Of a DNA stretch of 5,379 bases, positions 1 to 5,379 are shown piece after piece. This DNA comes from Bacteriovoracaceae bacterium UBA2394 (GTDB lineage Bacteria; Bdellovibrionota; UBA2394): contig DDSI01000038.1 of the NCBI GenBank assembly GCA_002343335.1, forward strand, positions 1,337 through 6,715, in the 5' to 3' direction. The position numbers and the translations under genes were made by a program. Within the stretch, counting starts at the first letter, position 1, and each line of letters opens with the position of its first letter. The notes beneath the pieces were generated by a model, which was not told the origin of the DNA, made no database searches, and saw nothing but the letters and a program-made list of their open reading frames with translations.

Positions 1-236
1 AGAGCCGTAGGGCGATCAGGATGTCTCGCTAGCTGAACAATTTGATAAGGGGTGAGAGAATTACAAACCGATTCCAAGAGTTCCCCAGATTTCGCTTCCA
101 GCGCGCGAATCTCTGAGGATACGTCCACGCTACCCTGAAGCCGCAAATTTTTAAGCTGTTGAATCTGCGCGTCCAAATCCTGGAGAGGCTTTTCAAATTC
201 AAGATAACGACGACGCTTCTGAGGCTGTGATTCCAA
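1..236 (-). CDS. accA: Acetyl-CoA carboxylase carboxyltransferase subunit alpha, N-terminal part (partial, runs off the left edge)
   Basis: This is the alpha half of the carboxyltransferase that moves the carboxyl group from biotin-BCCP to acetyl-CoA, giving malonyl-CoA for fatty-acid synthesis in the cytoplasm. 78 codons are visible. The family opening is clear: YLEFEKPLQDLDAQIQQLK (residues 11-29), a helical segment with SEIRALEAKSGELL (41-54), then LTPYQIVQLARHPDRPTA (61-78), matching the conserved 'LTPWQ..QLARHP.RP' block of AccA. There is no ATG in frame: a TAA lies 30 bp upstream of position 236, and the only sensible start between them is TTG at 234-236, which has GGAG (243-246) at 6-nt spacing. 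It follows miaA by 21 bp on the same strand, so it is probably the third gene of the mutL operon. The catalytic region lies outside the window. Identity is confident; the TTG start is likely but inferred. Confidence 0.93.
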   Translation of the reverse strand, partial: MESQPQKRRRYLEFEKPLQDLDAQIQQLKNLRLQGSVDVSSEIRALEAKSGELLESVCNSLTPYQIVQLARHPDRPTA

Positions 237-242
237 ATCGAA

Positions 243-246
243 CTCC
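243..246 (-). promoter_or_regulatory. Shine-Dalgarno that decides the accA TTG start
   Basis: Minus-strand GGAG lies 6 nt upstream of the in-frame TTG at 234-236. No other start codon exists between the upstream in-frame stop and the conserved LEFEKP block, so this site supports a TTG start for accA. The short miaA-accA gap (237-257) contains it and shows no terminator. Confidence 0.6.
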
Positions 247-257
247 GGGTACCATTT

Positions 258-968
258 TTAGGGAAAGGCTCGGCGGCTTGCAAGGTTGGATATCCATTCG
301 ATTTGAACCTGTTCCGAGCGCGTGGGAGGACAAAATTTCCGCAACCAGGTCCATTGTCTCTTCGCCAACCGACGCGTATCGCGCTTCCAGAGACGCAGCG
401 TCTCTTCGAGCCCCACGGTTCCGCCCAGATGCAGAAGCAAATGCTTAAGCCCGATAGCCTTCAAAACTGGATTAGAAACTGCAACACTTCCTCTCTCCAT
501 CAGCCTTTGAACATTGCGCGCCTCGTCGAGCGCGCCCTTTTTCATCATGTCATCCACTCTCTTATCGAGAGATCGGTAGAGCTCCTTTCGATCAGGATCG
601 AGCACGCACATTTTAAAGGGCACCCGCGCCTTACTTTGAAAGGGCGTGCCCTTTCTTCCATCGCTATCTAACCCGTAGAGGGCCGCGCCCAAGTAGAGGC
701 CTGTTCCCACCCAAAGCGAATCCGACTGAAGATGTTCCGCAGCCATCCGTCCGAAATCTCCGGCGCTCAAGGGATTTGAAAGAGTTCGATCGGCGAGAAA
801 CGACCAATTTTTTGCGCTCGCCTCTGCGGGCTGATTGCTGAGGATAGGAATTTCTCTGTAAAATTGATAGGCATCGGCGTTGAAAATACTTCGCTTTGAA
901 TTCAGCGCCTCAGCTTCGGCCAATGCCGTTTTACCGCTTCCCGTTGGACCTGTGATGACCCAAAGCAT
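258..968 (-). CDS. miaA: tRNA dimethylallyltransferase (MiaA), compact form of 236 aa
   Basis: MiaA transfers a dimethylallyl group to N6 of adenosine 37 next to the anticodon of tRNAs reading UNN codons. Seen here: P-loop GPTGSGKT (7-14), the NADAYQFYR block with conserved Asp32 (30-38; E. coli SVDSALIYK), SAGDFGRMA (68-76; family SAADFRRDA), VGTGLY (87-92; usually VGGTxLY, so one Gly fewer), LDPDRKELYRSLDKRV (123-138), and the C-terminal TRRLAKRQWTWLR (198-210). Length is 236 aa against about 300-316 for typical MiaA. The missing part lies between residues ~100 and ~117, where E. coli MiaA has about 80 residues of mostly helical insert including the NDPQRLSRALEV block. The frame is open and both ends are intact, so this looks like a real short form rather than a frameshifted gene. 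ATG (966-968) lies 8 bp after the mutL stop with no clear Shine-Dalgarno, which suggests translational coupling. accA follows by 21 bp. Confidence 0.93.
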   Translation of the reverse strand: MLWVITGPTGSGKTALAEAEALNSKRSIFNADAYQFYREIPILSNQPAEASAKNWSFLADRTLSNPLSAGDFGRMAAEHLQSDSLWVGTGLYLGAALYGLDSDGRKGTPFQSKARVPFKMCVLDPDRKELYRSLDKRVDDMMKKGALDEARNVQRLMERGSVAVSNPVLKAIGLKHLLLHLGGTVGLEETLRLWKRDTRRLAKRQWTWLRKFCPPTRSEQVQIEWISNLASRRAFP

Positions 969-976
969 GGAGCCCG

Positions 977-2698
977 TTAGATCACACGATGAAAGAGCTT
1001 CTCAAGATCCCTCTGCTGAAATCGCACATAGGTTGGGCGACCATGGGGACAATGGCCGAGAGCATCGCCACCAGCGAAGTCCTTCAGAAGCTTTTCAATT
1101 TCAGCCTGAGAAAGACGGTCATGCGCTCGTACCGCAGAATGACAGGCGATGGTGGACAGTACATCTCTCATGACCGTCTCATTTGCCCCTTCCCCACAAT
1201 TTGCCACGGCTTCCAATATTTCTTGATACCCGCGCTTTACGATCGAAGGCGCGCTCACGATTTGCAACGATTGTGCTTCCCACGAGCGAATTTCAAATCC
1301 CAGTCGTTCGAGAAGCTGCTCTTGCTGCAGAAGATCCTCCGCTCGAGCGAGCGTTACGGTTTGGGGAAATAACAGTCGCTGCCGTTCGAGCGGCGCACCG
1401 GTTTCGTAAGTTTTTCGCAATTTCTCATAGAGAATGCGTTCGTGAAGCGCATGCTGATCGAAAAGATACAGATCCGAACCTCGACGGCAAATCAAGTAGG
1501 TGTTGTCGAGCGCATCTAGATAAATCCAAGGGTTTTCGAAAGCTTCCGGAAGGAGCGGTTTCGTTGAAGTAAATGGCATCGCCGATTCCATCGTTCGAGG
1601 ATAAACCGGACGGGCCTCGACCGACTCGAAAGGAATCAACGTTAACCGAGAAGGAGGTGGAGGGGTGTCAATGGGAGGCATCTCCAAACCCGGGGCATCT
1701 TCAACCATGCGATGCAGTCCTTCCAAATCCTTTTTGATGGCCCGCGCTACGAGCGAAAACAAAGCTTCAGGATTTTGAAAACGCACTTCCAATTTCATGG
1801 GGTGAACATTTACATCAAAGAGTTCCGGCGACCCTTCCACGAAGACAAAGGCCGCCATCTCGCGCGGAAACTCGGTAAATCCTTCGTACCCCCGTCGCAC
1901 CGCAAACTCTAACTTCGAGTCACGTATGAATCGCCCATTTAAATAGACATGCACCTGGCCTCTCACCTTTCCAATACACCGCGGATTGAGAGCAAATATT
2001 TTCACCTTCCACGCACCGTCTTCACTTTGAATAAGTCTCCAAATGTCGGGAAATTCCTCCGATCCACTAAACCACGCCACCCGCTCTTCTAAACTTTGTG
2101 ATGGGACCGAAAAACCTCGGCCCGTTTCCAGATCCTGACAAGAAAAAGCAACGCTCGGATGCGATAGCGCCATGCGCTTTACGACCGCTTGGATAGACTG
2201 AGACTCTCCCCGCGTAGATTTCAAAAATTTCAAGCGTGCAGGAGTCTGTCGGAAAAGATTCCGCACCTCGATGCAAGTTCCCAATCGATTGTCGGCAGCT
2301 TCAATTTCGGGCGGTGCCCCAAAGGAGACGCGCGCGCGATTTCCGCGAGTCGACGCTTTGCCGGCGGACCAGATTTCTACCTCGGCCACGGAAGACACAG
2401 ACGCCAAGGCCTCTCCTCGAAAGCCAAAGCTTGCTAGCGTTGCAAAGTCTGAAAAGGATCTCAGCTTTGAAGTGGCATGCGGCGCAAAGGCAAGAGGCAA
2501 ATCCGACTCCAAAATTCCCGAGCCATCATCTTCGACGCGGAGCACCTTCATACCGCCTTGTTCGAAACTCACCTGAATTTTAGACGCGTCGGCATCTAGA
2601 GAATTTTCCACGAGTTCTTTCACAACGGAGCTCGGCCGCTCTACGACTTCTCCTGCGGCGATTTGATTTACAAGATGTGGTGCCAAACGCTCAATCAT
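977..2698 (-). CDS. mutL: DNA mismatch repair protein MutL (endonuclease type)
   Basis: MutL links MutS mismatch recognition to strand incision and excision. The 573-aa product has an N-terminal GHKL ATPase: NQIAAGEVVERP (11-22), motif I KELVENSLDA with predicted base Glu28 and Mg ligand Asn32, DDGSG (57-61), HATSKL (74-79), GFRGEAL (92-98), and NVHPMKLEVRF (297-307) with Lys302 matching the gamma-phosphate lysine. A proline-rich linker with four consecutive prolines lies near 335-385. The C-terminal dimerisation domain has every endonuclease motif: DQHA-x2-E-x4-E (D414, H416, E420, E425), ACHSAVR (518-524), CPHGRP (550-555) and FHR (569-571). QRLLFP (440-445) fits the beta-clamp motif QxxLxP. 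This is the nicking MutL of MutH-less bacteria. The ATG start fits the family N terminus, but there is no evident Shine-Dalgarno (CTAACCCT precedes it). It is the first gene of the mutL-miaA-accA cluster and diverges from the SDR gene across 34 bp. Confidence 0.98.
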   Translation of the reverse strand: MIERLAPHLVNQIAAGEVVERPSSVVKELVENSLDADASKIQVSFEQGGMKVLRVEDDGSGILESDLPLAFAPHATSKLRSFSDFATLASFGFRGEALASVSSVAEVEIWSAGKASTRGNRARVSFGAPPEIEAADNRLGTCIEVRNLFRQTPARLKFLKSTRGESQSIQAVVKRMALSHPSVAFSCQDLETGRGFSVPSQSLEERVAWFSGSEEFPDIWRLIQSEDGAWKVKIFALNPRCIGKVRGQVHVYLNGRFIRDSKLEFAVRRGYEGFTEFPREMAAFVFVEGSPELFDVNVHPMKLEVRFQNPEALFSLVARAIKKDLEGLHRMVEDAPGLEMPPIDTPPPPSRLTLIPFESVEARPVYPRTMESAMPFTSTKPLLPEAFENPWIYLDALDNTYLICRRGSDLYLFDQHALHERILYEKLRKTYETGAPLERQRLLFPQTVTLARAEDLLQQEQLLERLGFEIRSWEAQSLQIVSAPSIVKRGYQEILEAVANCGEGANETVMRDVLSTIACHSAVRAHDRLSQAEIEKLLKDFAGGDALGHCPHGRPTYVRFQQRDLEKLFHRVI

Positions 2699-2703
2699 AG
2701 GGT

Positions 2704-2709
2704 TAGAAT
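2704..2709 (+). promoter_or_regulatory. Possible -10 element for the SDR-acyltransferase pair
   Basis: TAGAAT matches the TATAAT -10 consensus at five of six positions and would place transcription start near 2716, just upstream of the SDR start. The best -35 partner at 18-bp spacing (GTGCCA, 2680-2685, inside the 5' end of mutL) is poor, matching three of six. The mutL and SDR start codons are only 34 bp apart, so promoters for both genes must overlap the neighbouring coding regions. This is a weak motif call. Confidence 0.25.
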
Positions 2710-2725
2710 GAATGGACTAAAGCGC

Positions 2726-2731
2726 GAGAAG
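2726..2731 (+). promoter_or_regulatory. Shine-Dalgarno-like GAGAAG ahead of two candidate starts of the SDR gene
   Basis: GAGAAG precedes ATG codons at 2733 and 2739, which are in the same frame (Met-Ser-Met). The 7-nt gap to 2739 is near ideal, while 2733 is almost abutting. The second ATG may therefore be the true start, removing two residues from the annotated protein. Confidence 0.45.
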
Positions 2732-2732
2732 A

Positions 2733-3815
2733 ATGTCCATGCAAAACGAAGCAACGCCCACACCGATAAATGCGGAAGATCGAATCGTCATCATTGGCGT
2801 GAATACCATTTTAGGTGAGTTGATTTTGGATCGACTCGAAAGAAATCCTAAGATTCAGGAGTTTTGGTCTATTGACCTTCATCCGCCAAAGACTTCGAAA
2901 AAATTTAAAAAACTTCGGTTTTTAAAAATGGATCTGATTGAGCCAGGTGCCGATGCCAAGCTTGCAGAGAAACTGAAAGAGATCGGAGCGACGGTTCTCG
3001 TTCATGCCACTTCAAAGAACAATCCTTCCTTGCAATGGGTGAATGCGCATGAACTGGAAGTGATCGGAACCTTGAATATGGTGAGTGCCGCGAAGGCTGC
3101 TCAAATTCGAAAATTTGTCTTTTGCTCAACGACCGCAGTTTACGGAGCTTCTCCGAAGAATCCAAATTACATCGCTGAAAGCGCTCCTCTGGATCCTCAC
3201 CCCGTTGCCCACTTTGTCCGAGACAAAGTCGAAGCGGAAAAGCAAGTTGCCTCTCTCCATCAAGATGCCCCGCAAATTTTAATCACAACTTTAAGATTCA
3301 GCCTGATTGTTGGGCCGCGCTCCAAAAATTATTTCACGGAACTGTTCCGCCGACGAATCGTGCCCACCTTGCTTGGATATGATCCGCTTATGCAGTTCCT
3401 ATCGGAGGATGATGCGGCCGATGCACTTGAAAAAGCTGTTCTCGAAGATTTTCGGGGAATCTTTAATATTGTCGGCCGAGGGGTTGTGCCCTTGAGCTAC
3501 GCTCTTCGCGAAGCGAACAAAGTGGGATTCCCCATAGCAGGCTTTGTGGCTTATCCCGTCATTCAGATTTTGTGGAATCTACAACTTCTTTCGGTGCCCG
3601 GCCGGCTCCTCGATTACTTTCGCTATCTGTGGGTCGCCGATGGTGAAAAAGCGAAGCGCGTGATGAACTTCGAACCGAAAATGAGTTCCAAGGAAGCCTT
3701 TGTGGAATTTGCAAAATATCGCCGTCTCGAAGACTACAAGGGAGAGTTTAAAGCCTCTTCTCGACTGAAAAGAGAAGATCAAGGGGAAGCGCAGGCGGCC
3801 AGAAAGTCAGGATAA
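2733..3815 (+). CDS. Extended-SDR / NAD-dependent epimerase-like protein with altered active site
   Basis: The 360-aa protein has a Rossmann fold of the extended SDR (epimerase/dehydratase) type: strand and loop RIVIIGVNTILGEL (17-30), acidic residue Asp48 after beta-2 as expected for NAD(H), Asp67 in KMDL, TVLVHATS (87-94), CSTTAVYGASP (131-141), LRFSLIVGPR (187-196) and GIFNIVGRG (242-250). Two hallmark sites are changed. The GxxGxxG loop reads GVNTILG with Thr25 in place of the middle Gly, and YxxxK reads FVRDK with Phe161 in place of the catalytic Tyr (Lys165 kept). A hydrophobic stretch at 268-286 may be membrane-associated, and the tail (340-360) is highly charged. The stop is 5 bp before the acyltransferase start, so the two are surely co-transcribed. 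From memory, STTAVYGASP and the LGYDPxxQF.xEDD block (214-227) resemble mycobacterial Rv0501 ('galE2'). The substrate is unknown; the protein may bind nucleotide without normal SDR chemistry. The start could be the ATG at 2739. Confidence 0.88.
   Translation: MSMQNEATPTPINAEDRIVIIGVNTILGELILDRLERNPKIQEFWSIDLHPPKTSKKFKKLRFLKMDLIEPGADAKLAEKLKEIGATVLVHATSKNNPSLQWVNAHELEVIGTLNMVSAAKAAQIRKFVFCSTTAVYGASPKNPNYIAESAPLDPHPVAHFVRDKVEAEKQVASLHQDAPQILITTLRFSLIVGPRSKNYFTELFRRRIVPTLLGYDPLMQFLSEDDAADALEKAVLEDFRGIFNIVGRGVVPLSYALREANKVGFPIAGFVAYPVIQILWNLQLLSVPGRLLDYFRYLWVADGEKAKRVMNFEPKMSSKEAFVEFAKYRRLEDYKGEFKASSRLKREDQGEAQAARKSG
3809..3812 (+). promoter_or_regulatory. Shine-Dalgarno of the acyltransferase gene, inside the end of the SDR gene
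   Basis: AGGA occupies the last sense bases of the SDR gene and is 8 nt from the ATG at 3821. The ribosome that terminates at 3815 is next to the start codon, which favours translational coupling of the two proteins. Confidence 0.65.
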
Positions 3816-3820
3816 CTACC

Positions 3821-4903
3821 ATGGAATCTGCGGAACATCGAAAACCTGAAGCCAACATCTTTACGTCGAGTCGCATTTTGAAGGAGCTTTCCCAGGCCCT
3901 GGAGACATTTTATCGAAACCCTGAAAGCTTCGATCGCGCCGAAGTAGATAAACTCGTTCGACAATTCATCCGCGAAATGAAAGCCACTTTTCAGGATTCA
4001 GAATGGATCGATCAGATTCTGAGTGAATTTACGTCTTCGGAAAAGCGAGACAAACTTGCCGAGTGGTTAAGACAGCTTCCCAATCCGATTGATGTTTGGA
4101 AAAAGGCGCGAAAAGTAATTCAAAGCGAAGAAGTTGATGAGTATGGCTGCGATCCAAGCTTTGAAATGACCATCAAACCTCTTTTCGATTTTTTATATCA
4201 CAAATATTTTCGCGTACAGACGCTAGGCATTGAAAACGTGCCTCCTGAAGGACGGTCCCTTTTAGTTTCCAATCATTCCGGAGTGCTTCCCTACGATGCC
4301 GCGATGATCAAAATTGGAATTTACAATGAACATCCGGCGCGAAGAGAACTGCGTTTTCTCGTCGATGATTTCGTCTTTCACTTTCCCTTTTTGGGAATTT
4401 TTATGAATCGCATTGGGGGCGTGCGCGCTTGTCCGGAAAATGCGGAACGTCTTCTCAATCACGATGAAATTGTTTCCGTGTTTCCAGAAGGGATCAAAGG
4501 AATCTCCAAACCCTACAGCGAACGCTATCAACTTCAACGCTTTGGGCGAGGAGGCGTGATTCGCTTGGCTCTAAAAACGAAAGCTCCCATCATCCCTGTT
4601 GCGGTGATTGGCGCGGAGGAGATCCATCCCCTCATTTATAAGAGCTCCATTTTGGCCAGGCCTCTAGGCTTACCTTTCATCCCCTTTACGCCATTTTTCC
4701 CTCTGCTCGGTCCACTAGGCGCGATTCCCTTGCCGACAAAATGGACGATCCTCTTTGGAAAGCCCATTCCCTTCGATCAGTACACCACTCGCGATATCAA
4801 TGACGGCATTTTGATCAATCGAGAAACAGAACGGCTGCGTTCAGTCATTCAGGAAATGATTGATCGGCAGTTGAGCGAACGGCGCTCGGTCTTTTTCGGC
4901 TAA
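3821..4903 (+). CDS. Lysophospholipid acyltransferase (LPLAT/PlsC superfamily) protein
   Basis: The 360-aa protein is a probable membrane-associated O-acyltransferase of the glycerolipid acyltransferase superfamily. The first ~100 residues form a charged, helix-rich extension. Then come VDEYGCDPSF (105-114), a lead-in helix (118-130), GIENVPPEGRSLLVSNHSG (136-154) with catalytic block NHSGVLPYD (His152, Asp159), FPEG (221-224) within a segment running to RFGRGG (240-245), and PIIPVAVIGAEE (256-267). His and Asp are six residues apart instead of the four of the PlsC HX4D motif; I recall this longer form from the MGAT/DGAT2-like bacterial branch. A Pro/Phe-rich hydrophobic stretch (281-305) could be a membrane-interface loop. 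From memory, the closest relatives are actinobacterial proteins of the Rv0502 type, which also sit beside an SDR gene. The likely role is acyl transfer from acyl-ACP or acyl-CoA to a lipid or alcohol; the acceptor cannot be told from sequence. The stop overlaps the stop of the convergent small gene. Confidence 0.9.
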   Translation: MESAEHRKPEANIFTSSRILKELSQALETFYRNPESFDRAEVDKLVRQFIREMKATFQDSEWIDQILSEFTSSEKRDKLAEWLRQLPNPIDVWKKARKVIQSEEVDEYGCDPSFEMTIKPLFDFLYHKYFRVQTLGIENVPPEGRSLLVSNHSGVLPYDAAMIKIGIYNEHPARRELRFLVDDFVFHFPFLGIFMNRIGGVRACPENAERLLNHDEIVSVFPEGIKGISKPYSERYQLQRFGRGGVIRLALKTKAPIIPVAVIGAEEIHPLIYKSSILARPLGLPFIPFTPFFPLLGPLGAIPLPTKWTILFGKPIPFDQYTTRDINDGILINRETERLRSVIQEMIDRQLSERRSVFFG

Positions 4904-5121
4904 TCGCTCGTCCTCTGAGCGGGCGACCAACCTTCGACAATTTTTAAGGCCTCTTCCGAGACGCAACGTTTTTCTTTAGAATCCGTCGCAGGCTTAGAAG
5001 CATCCATCGGCCTTCCGAACACAGGTGTGATCGCGCCAAATTGGGTAAGAAGCGCGGCGGACAAAAGATGTCGCATTCGCCATCGGTGCATTTGCATCAA
5101 TACTTTTGTTGGTCTTTTCAT
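4900..5121 (-). CDS. Small putative exported protein, 73 aa, unrecognised
   Basis: I do not recognise this protein. It has the build of a secreted peptide: a long basic n-region (residues 1-18, rich in Lys, Arg and His), a hydrophobic core LLSAALLTQFGAI (19-31), a turn TPVFG, and possible signal-peptidase sites after Gly36 or Ala41. The mature part would be a polar peptide of roughly 32-37 residues with a single Cys (Cys53). No lipobox is visible. Reality is supported by a strong Shine-Dalgarno (AGGA at 5129-5132, 7 nt before the ATG) and by its fit between flanking genes. Its TAG stop (4900-4902) overlaps the TAA of the convergent acyltransferase by three bases. It lies 93 bp downstream of another minus-strand gene and could be co-transcribed with it. 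The Shine-Dalgarno falls in one arm of a 9-bp inverted repeat. A chance ORF remains possible. Confidence 0.6.
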   Translation of the reverse strand: MKRPTKVLMQMHRWRMRHLLSAALLTQFGAITPVFGRPMDASKPATDSKEKRCVSEEALKIVEGWSPAQRTSD

Positions 5122-5125
5122 CGTC

Positions 5126-5184
5126 GCTTCCTCTGAATGGAGTTTCCCGTCTCAACCACTAGAATAGACGGCTTGAGAGGAAGC
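5126..5184 (-). promoter_or_regulatory. Leader hairpin that would sequester the Shine-Dalgarno of the small exported-protein gene
   Basis: In minus-strand RNA, GCUUCCUCU (5184-5176) is perfectly complementary over 9 bases to AGAGGAAGC (5134-5126), and the latter contains the AGGA Shine-Dalgarno of the 73-aa gene. The arms enclose 41 nt that include a second perfect inverted repeat, CCGUCU (5171-5166) with AGACGG (5152-5147), loop 13 nt. A competing pairing also exists: CUCAAgCC (5177-5170) with GGUUGAG (5157-5151), which would break the inner stem and part of the outer one. The inverted repeats are seen directly; regulation is inferred. The structure only forms if transcription begins upstream of 5184, for example by read-through from the preceding gene. 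Confidence 0.4.
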
Positions 5185-5210
5185 TTCTATCGGCAAAGGT
5201 CGGAGGTCAA
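5184..5210 (-). promoter_or_regulatory. Weak sigma70-like promoter candidate upstream of the small gene
   Basis: On the minus strand TTGACC (5210-5205; five of six to TTGACA) is followed after 15 bp by TAGAAG (5189-5184; four of six to TATAAT). The spacer is shorter than the preferred 17 bp. If used, transcription would start near 5177 and the transcript would lack most of the anti-Shine-Dalgarno arm, so promoter choice would decide whether the hairpin forms. Confidence 0.2.
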
Positions 5211-5214
5211 TTTT

Positions 5215-5379
5215 TTAAAGACATCTTGATACAGACTTAACGAAAGCACAGTCGTTGCCTTGGTCATCTTCGGAGGCCTCGAATTTCACCATTTTGCAAT
5301 CGTGAGAAATAGTTTCGTCGCACGTGGTCTTCTTCCAATGAGCCGACATCTTTCCAAGGCCCTCGTAACTCATCGTAAG
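5215..5379 (-). CDS. C-terminal part of an unrecognised cysteine-containing protein (partial, runs off the right edge)
   Basis: An open minus-strand frame of 54 codons runs from the right edge to TAA at 5215-5217. The visible peptide is polar and charged, without hydrophobic segments, and holds four cysteines spread through it in the contexts TTCDE, HDCKM, NDCAF and SRCL (the last is one residue from the end). Such a pattern would suit two disulfides in an exported protein, but no family is recognised. An ATG at 5371-5373 could be an internal Met or the start; only six bases upstream are visible, so no Shine-Dalgarno can be judged, and a longer gene continuing beyond the window is more likely. 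Regular codon use and location just before the small exported-protein gene support a real gene. No T-tract terminator follows its stop. Confidence 0.55.
   Translation of the reverse strand, partial: LTMSYEGLGKMSAHWKKTTCDETISHDCKMVKFEASEDDQGNDCAFVKSVSRCL

Noticed and set aside
29..283. 84-aa minus-strand reading frame with an ATG start
   Set aside because: It is in a different frame from the accA N terminus, which has clear family motifs over the same bases; its peptide shows no recognisable domain.
2236..2583. 115-aa and other plus-strand reading frames opposite mutL
   Set aside because: They are antisense to a fully conserved gene, rich in basic residues typical of shadow frames, and have no family resemblance.
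2699..2745. A mutL promoter on the minus strand (TTGCAT - 17 bp - TTTAGT)
   Set aside because: The boxes match only three and four of six consensus positions and would give a leader of a few bases; this is not better than chance.
4905..4921. CGCTC/GAGCG hairpin as a terminator for the acyltransferase gene
   Set aside because: The stem is only 5 bp and no run of T follows directly; the nearest T run begins about 20 bases later, so it does not meet the intrinsic terminator pattern.
5180..5187. Palindrome GAAGCTTC as an operator
   Set aside because: An 8-bp palindrome in a short gap is easily random, and half of it is part of the longer inverted repeat already reported.
1..5379. Mobile elements, CRISPR arrays, tRNA or rRNA genes, defence islands
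   Set aside because: No terminal repeats, transposase motifs, regularly spaced repeats or tRNA-like folds were seen; the content is housekeeping and lipid-type genes.

Overview
The window looks like ordinary chromosomal DNA of a Gram-negative-type bacterium: moderate GC, densely packed genes, housekeeping functions and no mobile-element signature. MutL carries the complete endonuclease motif set, so the host probably uses methyl-independent mismatch repair without MutH. The arrangement mutL-miaA-accA and the general protein character would fit a Bdellovibrionota or 'delta'-type lineage, but that placement is inference and weakly held.

Layout. Positions 1-2698 are a tight minus-strand cluster, transcribed mutL (977-2698), then miaA (258-968), then the 5' part of accA (1-236, leaving the window). 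The gaps are 8 and 21 bp, so this is almost certainly one operon. It joins mismatch repair, tRNA A37 prenylation and the first step of fatty-acid synthesis. MutL has intact ATPase, beta-clamp and endonuclease motifs. MiaA is unusually compact because the middle helical insert is absent. AccA appears to start at a TTG codon with a good Shine-Dalgarno.

A plus-strand pair starts only 34 bp away on the other side (2733-4903). It consists of an extended SDR/epimerase-like protein and a lysophospholipid-acyltransferase-like protein, 5 bp apart. The SDR lacks the catalytic tyrosine (Phe in YxxxK) and the central glycine of the nucleotide loop. The pair resembles, from memory, the mycobacterial Rv0501-Rv0502 pair, which suggests an old conserved lipid-related two-gene module.

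The right end (4900-5379) is again minus strand. It holds a 73-residue protein with a signal-peptide-like N terminus, whose stop codon overlaps the acyltransferase stop, and the C-terminal 54 residues of an unrecognised cysteine-containing protein entering from the right edge. The 93-bp gap between these two contains a 9-bp perfect inverted repeat. One arm of that repeat is exactly the Shine-Dalgarno region of the small gene, so it could form a translation-blocking hairpin. The most worthwhile leads are this hairpin, the SDR with altered catalytic residues beside its acyltransferase partner, and the reduced MiaA.
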